Shown: positions 46,289-55,415 of the stretch, in pieces | Position numbering within the stretch: position 1 is the first letter of the stretch | Layout of the letters: each line of letters begins with the position of its first letter | Assembly (NCBI RefSeq): GCF_002875705.1 | Contig: NZ_MCZZ01000120.1 | Span: 19,401 to 83,400, forward strand | Direction of reading: 5' to 3' | Length of the DNA: 64,000 bases | From: Vibrio sp. 10N.261.45.E2 | GTDB lineage: Bacteria > Pseudomonadota > Gammaproteobacteria > Enterobacterales > Vibrionaceae | Notes under the pieces: model-generated | Seen by the model: only the letters and a program-made list of their open reading frames with translations | What the model was told of the DNA's origin: nothing | Database searches by the model: none | Translations under genes and position numbers: made by a program

Positions 46289-46321
46289 CAAAAAATCCCT
46301 CGAATGTGAGGGATTTTTTAT
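46289..46321 (+). terminator. glutaredoxin / OmpA-lipoprotein terminator
   Basis: AAAAATCCCTC / GAGGGATTTTTT hairpin with a 6-base loop; T6 tract on the plus strand and A run on the other side. Confidence 0.9.
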
Positions 46322-46369
46322 ATCTGGTATCTGTGCGCTGTTCTAGCTTGAGAGCACAAACACCAACGG

Positions 46370-47023
46370 CTATTTAGCGACAATCAGCATCAATTCTACA
46401 CGGCGGTTACACGCCTTGCCTTGCGCTGACGCGTTGGTACAAGCGGGAACATACTCACCAAAGCCGCGAGTATAAATAGAACGGCTCGACACGTAGTTAC
46501 TTTCTAAGCGTGCCTTCACTTCTTTTGCGCGCTGCTCTGAAAGTGGATCGTTGATTCGATCTGTACCCGTGTTGTCCGTATGTCCTTCAATGACTACATC
46601 TATATCTTGGCGTTGAGCAAGATAACTGCCTAGTGTGTCTAACCATTGATTATAAGCTGGCTCTGGGAATGCTGAACCTGTTTTAAAGTTCACGTGTTGT
46701 TCAAGCTTTACCATCACATGGTTACCCGGCAACACTTCAAAATCGATACGGTTTTGTCTTAAAAAGACTTCCAGCGGATCGTTCGTTGATACGCCACGTC
46801 CGTAGTTGGTAGTGATGGTTCTTTGATGATGAGTACTGCTCTGAATAGAGTAACCGCGATTACTTGCTGCATGAGTCGTTTGAACCACACCCCATTCAGG
46901 ATGCATCAAGTCGTAATCGGTTTGCGGCGCAGTTTCTAGCATGTTACCGCCAAGTAAATCAGTTGGTGATGTGGCTTCACACCCAACCAAAGCTATGCTT
47001 AACATTATCGCTAAATATCTCAT
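46370..47023 (-). CDS. OmpA-family peptidoglycan-binding lipoprotein
   Basis: A 217-residue lipoprotein with lipobox ALVGC (about residue 15, from ATG 47023) and a C-terminal OmpA/Pal domain (VVIEGHTDNTGTDRINDPLS and RAKEVKARLESNYV, then CNRRVELMLIV). The intermediate part (about 20-100) has no recognised domain. It should tether the outer membrane to peptidoglycan. An in-frame upstream start at 47038 adds five residues. Confidence 0.88.
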   Translation of the reverse strand: MRYLAIMLSIALVGCEATSPTDLLGGNMLETAPQTDYDLMHPEWGVVQTTHAASNRGYSIQSSTHHQRTITTNYGRGVSTNDPLEVFLRQNRIDFEVLPGNHVMVKLEQHVNFKTGSAFPEPAYNQWLDTLGSYLAQRQDIDVVIEGHTDNTGTDRINDPLSEQRAKEVKARLESNYVSSRSIYTRGFGEYVPACTNASAQGKACNRRVELMLIVAK

Positions 47024-47275
47024 TACTTCACCAACCACTCATGCAGATAAACCATTCACTGATGTCTATATCGGCACCGAGAGAAAAACTTTAGACGAAA
47101 ACTTTATACCAAAAGCAAACAGAACAAAAAAAGTGCTGTTGATCACAGTTAACCGTCAACTAGCCTGTCATCACCCGCTAGTTCGAACTGTTTGCATTTA
47201 TTTACCTTATAATTGTTTTCCAATTCGTACTAAATAGTTAGAATCTCACGACTTCTCAACGCTAGAGCAAACATT

Positions 47276-47902
47276 ATGTTTAAACCATTTACCAAATTCA
47301 TCACAGCAATTGCCGCCGTACTTATTATCGCGGGTTGTAGTGAAACAGACGAGCCGCAAAAAGGCGTTCAATACGAAGCGCTTCCAACTGCTCTAACAGA
47401 ATTTAACTTGTCTCCGATCACTGAAATCTTCTCTCTTAACTGTGGTCACTGCCGTCAAATGGAAAGTGCAATTCCAGAGATTGAATCTCTAACAGATCAA
47501 ACTGTTGGCAAGATGCACGTGACGTTCAACGAAAGTGCTCAAATCAGTGCAATGATCTACTACACAGCAGTAATGCAGCTTGATGCTAAGCCTGACCACG
47601 CGTTCATGGACGACCTATTTGGTGCAGTTCAAATGGGTGCCGATGCAACACCAGAGCAGCGCCAACAAGTACTAGAGACAGCGTTTACTTCTCGCGGTTT
47701 GGTTAGCCCATACCAACTGAATAAAGAACAGCAAGTTGCTCTTTTCGACTACGTTAAAAAAGCAGAAGAGATCTCAGTAAAAGGTCAGATCAACTCAGTA
47801 CCAACCTTTATCATCAACGGTAAATACCAAGTACTAACAGCAGGTCACCAAGACGTTGCTGGCATTGCGAAAACGATCAACTACCTTTTGACTCAACCAT
47901 AA
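47276..47902 (+). CDS. DsbA-like thiol-disulphide lipoprotein
   Basis: A 208-residue periplasmic oxidoreductase of the DsbA/thioredoxin type. N-terminal signal with lipobox IIAGC (about residue 20), redox site FSLNCGHCRQM (CGHC) at about 58-61, and the cis-Pro loop SVPTFIINGKY near 180. The alpha-helical insert is of DsbA size. Likely forms or isomerises disulphides while tethered to a membrane. The FKBP isomerase gene follows 75 bases later, suggesting a folding-helper pair. Confidence 0.88.
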   Translation: MFKPFTKFITAIAAVLIIAGCSETDEPQKGVQYEALPTALTEFNLSPITEIFSLNCGHCRQMESAIPEIESLTDQTVGKMHVTFNESAQISAMIYYTAVMQLDAKPDHAFMDDLFGAVQMGADATPEQRQQVLETAFTSRGLVSPYQLNKEQQVALFDYVKKAEEISVKGQINSVPTFIINGKYQVLTAGHQDVAGIAKTINYLLTQP

Positions 47903-47977
47903 TCGCGATTTTGCCAGCGAATTAACGCATTCTGTATTAACTACGAAATTCTGCACTCAATATAAATAGGTTTTACT

Positions 47978-48451
47978 ATGTCTAAATTTGTCATCCCGGT
48001 CATTGTCTTTCTTTTGGCGGGTTTCATGATTTACCGTACTTGGACGAATCATAAGTCTGGCGGAGAAAACTTCGAACAAGGCCAACAATTTCTAATTGAA
48101 AACGGCACTAAAGAAGGCGTGATTACGACTGAAAGCGGTCTTCAATACCTTGTTCTTGAAGAAGGTACAGGCACAGAGCACCCAACTAAAAACAGCAAAG
48201 TAACGGTTCATTACCATGGTACACTTATTGACGGCACTGTTTTTGACAGCTCTGTTGAGCGTGGCGAGCCAATCTCATTTGCACTTAAGCAAGTAATCAA
48301 AGGCTGGCAAGAAGGTTTGACTTACATGGTTGAAGGCCAAAAAGTCCGCCTATTTATTCCAAGCACTCTAGCTTACGGTAAAGGTGGTTCTGGTCCTATC
48401 CCACCATCAGCTACATTGATTTTTGATGTTGAGTTAATCTCTATCCAATAA
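47978..48451 (+). CDS. membrane-anchored FKBP-type peptidyl-prolyl isomerase
   Basis: A 157-residue protein with an N-terminal membrane helix (about 3-20, KFVIPVIVFLLAGFMIYRTW) and a periplasmic FKBP domain (about 50-157: GLQYLVLEEGTG, VTVHYHGTLIDGTVFDSSVE, VIKGWQEGLTYMVEGQKVRL, PSTLAYGKGGSGPIPPSATL). It catalyses proline isomerisation in exported proteins. It is closest to the FkpA/FklB class but without their dimerisation domain. Followed by a strong terminator. Confidence 0.93.
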   Translation: MSKFVIPVIVFLLAGFMIYRTWTNHKSGGENFEQGQQFLIENGTKEGVITTESGLQYLVLEEGTGTEHPTKNSKVTVHYHGTLIDGTVFDSSVERGEPISFALKQVIKGWQEGLTYMVEGQKVRLFIPSTLAYGKGGSGPIPPSATLIFDVELISIQ

Positions 48452-48480
48452 TCTAATCGCTATAAAATAAGCTTCTTATT

Positions 48481-48518
48481 TAAGCCCCAACATATGAGCT
48501 ATGTTGGGGCTTTTTTAC
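48481..48518 (+). terminator. FKBP gene terminator
   Basis: AAGCCCCAACATA / TATGTTGGGGCTT with a 5-base loop and T6 run. Confidence 0.93.
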
Positions 48519-48574
48519 ATCTGTACATTTGAAGACACCTTTGCACTGCACAATATCCCCTCCAAAAACCGACC

Positions 48575-48594
48575 ACTAGACGACTGGTCTAATT
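48575..48594. promoter_or_regulatory. NemR-type operator upstream of the TetR-family gene
   Basis: TAGACGACTGGTCTA (48577-48591) is an inverted repeat of TAGAC around a 5-base centre. A 20-base block around it is identical to the block at 49303-49322, upstream of the next gene. It sits 20-35 bases before the regulator's start, fitting autorepression. Confidence 0.85.
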
Positions 48595-48611
48595 TAACTT
48601 ATAGTAACGCC

Positions 48612-49205
48612 ATGAATGAGAAAACAAATGACACACGCCTGCATATTTTAGATGTTGGCTATCAATTAATAGTGAGCAACGGCTTTAACGGCGTTGGCCT
48701 ATCGCAATTGCTTAAAGAAGCGAACGTACCGAAAGGATCGTTTTATCACTACTTTAAATCGAAAGAGCAATTTGGTGAGGCGCTGATCCAACACTATTTT
48801 GAAAACTACATCACTAAGATTGAAGCCATTTTAGTCCACGGTGAAGGTAATCATTCTCAGCGAATCTTGAGCTATTTCTCGCTATGGGCGAAGACCGAGA
48901 ACGGTACCTGTAATGCTCATAAGTGCTTAGTCGTTAAGCTCAGTGCTGAGGTTTCCGACCTTTCTGATCCTATGCGTCAAGCTCTTCTAAATGGTGCTGA
49001 GAAAGTAACAACAACCATTCAACAATGTATCGTTGGCGGGATTAAAGATGGCTCTATCTCGGTAGAAAACAGCCAAGAAGCCGCTCAGAATCTATACTCC
49101 ATGTGGTTAGGTGCAAGCTTATTGAGCAAACTGAGCCAGAGCTCTCATAGCTTAGAATCGGCATTAAGCCTTACTGAACGCATTTTAAGAGGTGAGAGCC
49201 AATAA
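48612..49205 (+). CDS. nemR: NemR-like TetR-family electrophile-sensing repressor
   Basis: A 197-residue TetR-family repressor. The helix-turn-helix reads GVGLSQLLKEANVPKGSFYHYFKSKEQFG, very like E. coli NemR, and the ligand domain keeps the CLVVKLSAEVSDLSD segment, whose cysteine corresponds to the redox-sensing Cys106 of NemR. Start taken at ATG 48612; the frame is open upstream but the operator lies there. Expected to be released by reactive electrophiles or chlorine species and to control itself plus the following reductase and GST. Two identical operators support this. Homology is judged by eye. Confidence 0.85.
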   Translation: MNEKTNDTRLHILDVGYQLIVSNGFNGVGLSQLLKEANVPKGSFYHYFKSKEQFGEALIQHYFENYITKIEAILVHGEGNHSQRILSYFSLWAKTENGTCNAHKCLVVKLSAEVSDLSDPMRQALLNGAEKVTTTIQQCIVGGIKDGSISVENSQEAAQNLYSMWLGASLLSKLSQSSHSLESALSLTERILRGESQ

Positions 49206-49302
49206 CGCGCACCGCATTTTATTCACTTTTATTTGCTTGAACTTAAGACAAACTACCCGCCCACTTATCAGTTCGATGACGGCGGGATTTTTAGAGAACA
49301 AA

Positions 49303-49322
49303 ACTAGACGACTGGTCTAATT
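49303..49322. promoter_or_regulatory. second NemR-type operator, upstream of the reductase gene
   Basis: A 20-base copy identical to 48575-48594, with the TAGAC-N5-GTCTA inverted repeat at 49305-49319, 35 bases before the reductase start. Confidence 0.85.
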
Positions 49323-49356
49323 CTAGATAAACATAATATAAAATTAAGGATATCCA

Positions 49357-50388
49357 ATGACTCAACAAGACAATCGCCGCATCGTATTGGCTTCTCGCCC
49401 TGTTGGCGCACCGACTCAAGATAACTTCCGCTTAGAAACAGTGGCAGCACCAACAATTAACGACGGCGAGATGTTACTTCGCTCAGTTTACCTCTCTCTT
49501 GACCCTTATATGCGTGGCCGAATGAGCGACGCGAAGTCTTACGCAGACCCAGTTGCCATCGATGATGTGATGGTAGGTGCAACCGTGTGTCAGGTTGAAG
49601 CGTCAAACAACAGCGACTTTGAAGTGGGCGAATGGGTCTTGGCGTACACAGGTTGGCAAGATTATGGTGTTTCGAACGGTGAAGGCCTTATCAAACTAGG
49701 CAAAGAGCCGACTCACCCCTCTTACGCACTTGGCATCATGGGCATGCCAGGCTTTACCGCTTACATGGGTTTACTCGATATCGGCCAACCGAAAGAAGGC
49801 GATACCTTAGTCGTGGCTGCGGCGACAGGCCCTGTAGGCGCAACGGTTGGACAAATCGGTAAACTGAAAGGATGTCGCGTCATTGGTGTGGCTGGCGGTA
49901 AAGAGAAATGCCAGTACGCGAAAGAGGTTCTTGGCTTTGATGAATGTATCGACCACAAGGCAGACGACTTTGCTGAACAACTGGCGAAAGCATGTGACAA
50001 CGGCATCGACGTTTACTTTGAAAACGTTGGCGGTAAGGTATTCGATGCAGTAATGCCTCTTCTAAACACAGGTGCTCGAATCCCAGTTTGTGGCCTTATC
50101 TCACAATACAATGCTACATCTCTTCCTGAAGGACCAGACCGCATGTCTAGCCTGATGGGCACTCTTCTAGTTAAGCGCATTAAAATGCAAGGCTTCATCA
50201 TCTTTGATGACTACGCACACCGTTACAACGAGTTTGCGGTTCAAATGACCGAATGGCTGTCTCAAGGAAAAATGCACTACCGCGAGCACCTAATTGAAGG
50301 CTTAGATGAAGCTCCACAAGCATTCATGGGTCTATTGGAAGGCCAGAACTTCGGCAAACTTGTTATCAAAACTAACGAACCAAAATAG
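49357..50388 (+). CDS. NADPH-dependent MDR-family enone reductase (CurA-like)
   Basis: A 343-residue medium-chain reductase without the structural zinc site. The N-terminal GroES-like domain shows VYLSLDPYMRGRMSDAKSYA, characteristic of the curcumin/15-oxoprostaglandin reductase group. The Rossmann motif is AATGPVGATVGQIGKLKG, with VDVYFENVGG in the form IDVYFENVGGKVFDAV. It reduces alpha,beta-unsaturated ketones and aldehydes. It is under a NemR-type operator, with AAGGATA upstream of its ATG. Confidence 0.92.
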   Translation: MTQQDNRRIVLASRPVGAPTQDNFRLETVAAPTINDGEMLLRSVYLSLDPYMRGRMSDAKSYADPVAIDDVMVGATVCQVEASNNSDFEVGEWVLAYTGWQDYGVSNGEGLIKLGKEPTHPSYALGIMGMPGFTAYMGLLDIGQPKEGDTLVVAAATGPVGATVGQIGKLKGCRVIGVAGGKEKCQYAKEVLGFDECIDHKADDFAEQLAKACDNGIDVYFENVGGKVFDAVMPLLNTGARIPVCGLISQYNATSLPEGPDRMSSLMGTLLVKRIKMQGFIIFDDYAHRYNEFAVQMTEWLSQGKMHYREHLIEGLDEAPQAFMGLLEGQNFGKLVIKTNEPK

Positions 50389-50412
50389 CTTAAAGATAGA
50401 ATAGGCAGAATT

Positions 50413-51033
50413 ATGATTACTTTACATCACCTGAATAAATCACGTTCGAAGCGCATCATCTGGTTATTGGAAGAGCTTGGTGTCGACTATCAAATCAAAC
50501 CTTACCAACGAGACAGTGTCACGTTTTTAGCACCACCTGAATTGAAGTCGGTTCACCCTCTTGGTAAATCTCCTGTCATTGAAGACGATGGCGTCGTGAT
50601 CACTGAGTCTGGTGCTATAACGGAATACCTAATCGACAAATACGGTCAAGGTAAGTTCGCACCTACACGCGGCACCGCAGACTACGTGGAATATTCACAA
50701 TGGCTTCACTTCGCTGAAAGCTCAGGTATTTTACCAATGTTGCTTAAGATCTTCGTGATGAAAGACGGCTGTGAGACTAACTTCCTAGGCGGTTATGCAG
50801 ACGATGAAAACCAAAAAATCTTAACTTATGTGAATAATGCACTTGAAGGTAAAACCTACTTGGTTGCAGACACACTCACCGGTGCAGATTTTATGATGTC
50901 GTTCATCGTAGAAATCGTGGGTAACTTTGGTGCAACTGCGCCTTACCCGAACATCACTAAATACGGTGAGCTTTTAGCGAGCCACCCTGCTTATCAAAAA
51001 GCAGAGCAATTAGAGTTAGAACACTCCAATTAA
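50413..51033 (+). CDS. glutathione S-transferase
   Basis: A 206-residue cytosolic GST: thioredoxin-fold N-terminal domain (HHLNKSRSKRIIWLLEELGV, with HPLGKSPVIEDDG and ITESGAITEYLIDKY for glutathione binding) and a helical C-terminal domain (GKTYLVADTLTGADFMMSF). It starts 24 bases after the reductase gene and should be co-transcribed, giving a reduce-or-conjugate defence against electrophiles. Confidence 0.93.
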   Translation: MITLHHLNKSRSKRIIWLLEELGVDYQIKPYQRDSVTFLAPPELKSVHPLGKSPVIEDDGVVITESGAITEYLIDKYGQGKFAPTRGTADYVEYSQWLHFAESSGILPMLLKIFVMKDGCETNFLGGYADDENQKILTYVNNALEGKTYLVADTLTGADFMMSFIVEIVGNFGATAPYPNITKYGELLASHPAYQKAEQLELEHSN

Positions 51034-51083
51034 TCGCGATCTGTGCCATTAAATGCTTCCATAGCATGAACATGACAAACTAA

Positions 51084-51124
51084 ATGAAGCCAAAGCCGAT
51101 TTATCTTCCGCTTTGGCTTCTCAT
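51084..51124 (+). terminator. hairpin after the GST gene
   Basis: GAAGCCAAAGC / GCTTTGGCTTC with a 13-base loop, flanked by AAAT and TCATTT, so the stem can extend. There is no long T run; likely the end of the NemR-cluster transcript. Confidence 0.65.
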
Positions 51125-51184
51125 TTAGCTTCATTTCGACAACAATACCGAACTCTAACAGAACAGCCATAGAGTTTGATCTTA

Positions 51185-52861
51185 ATGCCAGCAAGCCTCG
51201 CTCAATACACACCTCTGCACCTAGCAAACACGAATGTAGATTTAGCGCTACCGACTCGTTTTACGTTTCCGTATTACTATACCCCGCACCCTACGTGTGA
51301 ATTAGCTATGCTGGATCTTCAACAGTCACTTGTCGACTGTGGTGTAAATGAAAACTCGCTAGGTAATCTCTACGCTGTGCTTCTTGTTCAGAACTCAACA
51401 ACACTAGAGCTAGGTTACTTATCTGCATTCTCAGGCTTGCAGTTGGATCCATCTCTGGTTTCTCAATTACAAAATATTAGTTTTGTTCCACCCGCGTTCG
51501 ACTTGGAACAATTTCAATCACAAAACAGTGAAAGCCTCGATCGCCAATTGCAACTAGCGGACGATATTGAAAATCTACAACAATCGCACAACCTAGACGA
51601 ATTATTGGCTGAACTGGAAGCGTTAAAAGTGGAATCAGCTCAGTCTATCGAAGCCTTTCAGTTAGCCATGGCCGCGAACAAAGCTCAGCGTAACGAACTC
51701 AGAGAGCAAGCCAATCAAGAAAAGGCGTTAGGAAATCTAGAGTCAGCGGCTAATTTGCTCAAACAATTGGGCAATCAAAGTAGCCAAGAGAAGCGCGACC
51801 TAAAAGCGCTTCGTATTGAATGGAAACACAAGACCGCAGAGCGTCAATCACAAGTTGATGCGATTGAAAGCGAGCTGAAAAACCGTAAACAAGATCACCA
51901 AGCCATTTCAGAGCAGTTAGAAACTCAACGTCTATCGCACTATCGGTTTTTCAATCAAGCCAAGCAATCTAAGAATTTACTCGAGTTACTCGATAACAAA
52001 AACGCACTTGAAGGTTCTGGCGACTGCTGCCTACCTAAGCTGCTTAACTTCGCCTTTGAGTACGGATTTAAACCGTTAGCATTATCTGAATTTTGGTGGG
52101 GATTACCGCCTACAGATATCATTCGACAACATGGAAACCTCTACCCGGTTTGTCAGAGCAAAAGCTTTGAGATCCTCGAACACCAGCTAAATGGCATTGA
52201 GCTAGAAGATAACCCGCTTATCGTAAACCCTGCGGTTGGCAAATCTTTTGATATTGTTTATGAAGACGACGAGATCGTAGTCGTCAATAAGCCTGAAGAG
52301 TTTTTGTCGGTTCCTGGTAAGTTTATCGAAGACTCGATTTATACACGTATTAAAGCGCGTTACCCGGATGCGACTGGCCCTTTGATCATCCATAGATTGG
52401 ATATGTCGACGTCTGGCTTATTGATCTTGGCGCTCACGGCAGAATCCAACAAACACATCCAGAAGCAGTTCATCGATAGAACCGTTGAGAAACGCTACAC
52501 CGCTTTGTTAGATGGTGAAGTAACGGGGGAATCTGGCGATATCAGCCTTCCTTTACGCGGCGATATCACAGACAGACCAAGACAGCTTGTTTGCCACCAA
52601 CACGGCCGAAATGCAGAGACCCATTGGCAAGTGGTTGGTGCTCATAATGGCAAAACGAAGGTGCACTTGTACCCTAGAACAGGGCGAACCCACCAGCTGC
52701 GAGTACACTGCGCTCACCCACAAGGGCTTGGTGTTCCGATTCGAGGTGATGACCTATATGGCTACAAGCGCGAACGACTACACTTGCATGCTGGCTACTT
52801 AAAGTTGATTCACCCGACAACCGGTGAATGGATGGAGTTTGAAGTGCCTTCTGAGTTCTAA
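51185..52861 (+). CDS. RluA-family pseudouridine synthase with long N-terminal coiled coil
   Basis: A 558-residue protein. The C-terminal third (about 350-550) is an RluA-type catalytic domain with HRLDMSTSGLLIL (catalytic Asp near residue 404), VEKRYTALLDG and the YPRTGRTHQLRVH loop, converting uridine to pseudouridine in rRNA or tRNA. Residues about 1-70 contain a short Cys segment, and about 100-280 form a Gln/Glu/Lys-rich coiled coil (ELEALKVESAQSIEAFQLAM and following). No S4 domain is evident. ATG 51185 is preferred over TTG 51176. The long form is larger than E. coli RluA (about 219 residues); its target is unknown. Confidence 0.88.
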   Translation: MPASLAQYTPLHLANTNVDLALPTRFTFPYYYTPHPTCELAMLDLQQSLVDCGVNENSLGNLYAVLLVQNSTTLELGYLSAFSGLQLDPSLVSQLQNISFVPPAFDLEQFQSQNSESLDRQLQLADDIENLQQSHNLDELLAELEALKVESAQSIEAFQLAMAANKAQRNELREQANQEKALGNLESAANLLKQLGNQSSQEKRDLKALRIEWKHKTAERQSQVDAIESELKNRKQDHQAISEQLETQRLSHYRFFNQAKQSKNLLELLDNKNALEGSGDCCLPKLLNFAFEYGFKPLALSEFWWGLPPTDIIRQHGNLYPVCQSKSFEILEHQLNGIELEDNPLIVNPAVGKSFDIVYEDDEIVVVNKPEEFLSVPGKFIEDSIYTRIKARYPDATGPLIIHRLDMSTSGLLILALTAESNKHIQKQFIDRTVEKRYTALLDGEVTGESGDISLPLRGDITDRPRQLVCHQHGRNAETHWQVVGAHNGKTKVHLYPRTGRTHQLRVHCAHPQGLGVPIRGDDLYGYKRERLHLHAGYLKLIHPTTGEWMEFEVPSEF

Positions 52862-52900
52862 ATGGACTCGTACTCACGCAACGCTAAACCGATAGAAACG

Positions 52901-52942
52901 AATCAGGGCTTTATATCAGATCGAGATATAAAGCCCTGACTT
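52901..52942 (+). terminator. hairpin after the pseudouridine synthase gene
   Basis: TCAGGGCTTTATATC / GATATAAAGCCCTGA, 15-base stem with a 7-base loop. No strong T tract follows, so the terminator role is probable rather than certain. Confidence 0.65.
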
Positions 52943-52995
52943 AAAAGAAATCGTACGTTGATTTAAAACATGGGTAAAGGAGCTGAAACCGCAGC

Positions 52996-53289
52996 CTAAC
53001 CCATCACCTCTTTTCGCTGGTCGACACACTCAAAAGAGCCCATTTCGAACTCACGACAGATCCATGGTCGGTTTTCGTAGATAGTACACATCAATGTTTC
53101 TCTATCTACCGCGGAACACCAACCATCATCCAGGCGCTTCATGGTTTCACCGCCCCATTCATCATAAGCGATGTGCTCTTCAGGTACGCCCGTATCTGTG
53201 ATGATCATAACCTCTAAACGACAACAGCATGCCTGACAATTGGCACAAGTTACTTCAGGTTCGGTTACGTTCTTTATCTCTATCGTCAT
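52996..53289 (-). CDS. YkgJ-family cysteine-cluster protein
   Basis: A 97-residue protein with the zinc/iron-chelating-type cysteine pattern: CANCQACCCRLEV near residue 15, then WCSAVDRETLMCTIYENRPWICREFEMGSF. Biochemical role unknown; the motif suggests metal binding. Independent gene, about 180 bases from the next. Confidence 0.88.
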   Translation of the reverse strand: MTIEIKNVTEPEVTCANCQACCCRLEVMIITDTGVPEEHIAYDEWGGETMKRLDDGWCSAVDRETLMCTIYENRPWICREFEMGSFECVDQRKEVMG

Positions 53290-53464
53290 AAGTGACTACA
53301 CTGCTAAATTTTGCGTATAGTAATCGAAACCGCCCGCTACGGCTAATAAAGATGGTGCGGTGCGCTGTTTTCATTGATATAGAAATAACAATGGGCGCTG
53401 TGATTCACTCACAACACCCATCATATTTATGTTTTTCATTGTAGCTAATCGCCACAAGCTCTAT

Positions 53465-54649
53465 TTAGAATAGGCTTGCGAAGAACAGCTTAACGTAATC
53501 CATTAAACGTTTGAACAACCCGCCCTGCTCAACCGCTTCCAGCGCGATCAAAGGTTGAGTTTGAACATCTTCACCATCAACGGTGTAATGAACCACACCT
53601 AGCGTTTGGCCTTCTGCAATTGGAGCTTTAAGTTCAGAGTTAAGCTCGATAGATGCAGTCAGCTTTTTGCTATCTGACTTAGGTAGCGTAATGAACGTGT
53701 CTTCTGCCACACCGAGTTTCAATGTGTCTTGCTCACCAAACCACACCTTCTCTTCAGCCACTTGATCTCCGCCTTGATGCGGATTTAGCGTATCAAAGAA
53801 GCGGAAACCATAGCTCAATAACTGTTTGCTGTCTGATTCACGGCTCTTAACGCTTGATGCGCCCATCACAACCGCGATAAGTCTCATCTCGCCTTGTGTC
53901 GCTGAACTCGCCAAACTGTAGCCTGCACCAGAGGTGTAGCCTGTTTTCATGCCATCAACGGTCAAGCTTCTATCACGCAACAAGCCATTACGGTTGTGTT
54001 GTGTGATGCCGTTGTAACTGAAAGAACGCTCACTGTATAAGCCATACACATCCGGTAAATCACGAATGATGGCACGACCGAGTAGCGCAATATCGTAAGG
54101 GGTCGAATAGAGATCGTCAGCGTCTAAGCCATGTGCATTGGCAAAGTGGGTGTTTTCTAGTTTGAGCGATGTCGCCCAAGAGTTCATAAGGTCCACAAAT
54201 GCATCTTGTGAGCCCGCAACGTGTTCCGCAATTGCAACACTTGCATCGTTACCTGATTGAATAATCAAGCCACGGTAAAGATCCATCATCGCGACATCAG
54301 TATTGACTTCGATAAACATCTTTGAAGAGTCAGGGAATTTCTTTGCCCACGCGTTCTCGCTGATTCGTACTTGATCGTCAGCAGAGATATTACCTCGCTT
54401 CATCTCTTGTCCAGCCACATAGCTGGTCATCAGCTTGGTCAAACTCGCTGGATTTAACTTTGTGTGTGCGTTTTTTTCTACTAACACATCACCGGAATTA
54501 AAGTCGATTAACACATACCCTTTAGCGCCTAAGCTAGGTGGAGTCGGTACGATAGAAGGTGCTGCGATAGCTGCATCGCTAACCATCGCTGCGTTACTTA
54601 CAATGAATATACTTAATAGAGGGAGAGAGTATTTGGAGAACAGTTTCAT
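53465..54649 (-). CDS. dacA: D-alanyl-D-alanine carboxypeptidase (PBP5/DacA type)
   Basis: A 394-residue low-molecular-weight penicillin-binding protein that trims the terminal D-Ala of peptidoglycan pentapeptides. A signal peptide runs to about residue 30; active-site SLTK at 69-72, the SGND motif in IIQSGNDASVAIAEHV, and KTG in DGMKTGYTSGAGYS. The C-terminal beta domain (about 285-370) and an amphipathic terminal helix (LFKRLMDYVKLFFASLF) anchor it to the inner membrane. Full length. dacA and dacC are hard to separate without alignment. Confidence 0.93.
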   Translation of the reverse strand: MKLFSKYSLPLLSIFIVSNAAMVSDAAIAAPSIVPTPPSLGAKGYVLIDFNSGDVLVEKNAHTKLNPASLTKLMTSYVAGQEMKRGNISADDQVRISENAWAKKFPDSSKMFIEVNTDVAMMDLYRGLIIQSGNDASVAIAEHVAGSQDAFVDLMNSWATSLKLENTHFANAHGLDADDLYSTPYDIALLGRAIIRDLPDVYGLYSERSFSYNGITQHNRNGLLRDRSLTVDGMKTGYTSGAGYSLASSATQGEMRLIAVVMGASSVKSRESDSKQLLSYGFRFFDTLNPHQGGDQVAEEKVWFGEQDTLKLGVAEDTFITLPKSDSKKLTASIELNSELKAPIAEGQTLGVVHYTVDGEDVQTQPLIALEAVEQGGLFKRLMDYVKLFFASLF

Positions 54650-54827
54650 TGAATCAAACCTAAGTTAACGTTTTGTGCAGTATAGACAAATGCTAGCAAA
54701 AGAAGCGCGAACTTTACGTTGCTTTACGTATTTGTACCGTTCGTTACAAATAAAAAAGTATAATCTGCGATCTGACCATATTTCCAACAGCTACTATTGG
54801 CTCAATGAATACATCCAATGCCTAATT

Positions 54828-55415
54828 CTATCGTTCTGGCATACGTCTAAATAACATTTCAATAAAGCCAGTAATACGCTTTTTGCTCTCGCTTGGCTCT
54901 AAATCAGGTTGGATGCCAGACTGTGCTAATGCTTGCCACTGTACGACTTGAGAGTTAGGTACGAAAAACGCAATGTACAACGATCCTTTCTCCGCAACTT
55001 TACCTTCACCATCATAAAATGGCACACCAGTAGACAACTGAATCGCATCGAAAATCGACTCATCGTTCAGTTCCGATTCTTCCGCCAACCCAAAACCTAC
55101 AACAACATCACCTACACCTTCCTGTTTTAGCTGATAACCTTTAATTGAGAGTTGCTCCTGAATCGACTCACGCACTAAATCAGTAACCACGGTTTCATCG
55201 TATTTTTGAGAAAGATAAACCTTTTCTGACTCAGGGTGCCATGAGTACGTCACTACTCCGTTTTTCATGAAATAAAAATCACCGCTCGTAACCACACCAT
55301 AGCTGTGTGAGGGTGGCACTTCTTGTGAAGTACATGCTGTTAGTCCAACAGCGAGTATAGCTAACAACGCTGCCTTTTTTATGCTTTTTGTTGCACAAAT
55401 GGATCGTTTTATCAT
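54828..55415 (-). CDS. DUF4136-type lipoprotein
   Basis: A 195-residue lipoprotein: lipobox AVGLTAC (about residue 28) and a body like DUF4136 (SYGVVTSGDFYFMKNG, ESIQEQLSIKGYQLKQEG, VVGFGLAEESELN), ending in KKRITGFIEMLFRRMPER. Function unknown. ATG start preceded by AAGGAAG. Confidence 0.75.
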   Translation of the reverse strand: MIKRSICATKSIKKAALLAILAVGLTACTSQEVPPSHSYGVVTSGDFYFMKNGVVTYSWHPESEKVYLSQKYDETVVTDLVRESIQEQLSIKGYQLKQEGVGDVVVGFGLAEESELNDESIFDAIQLSTGVPFYDGEGKVAEKGSLYIAFFVPNSQVVQWQALAQSGIQPDLEPSESKKRITGFIEMLFRRMPER

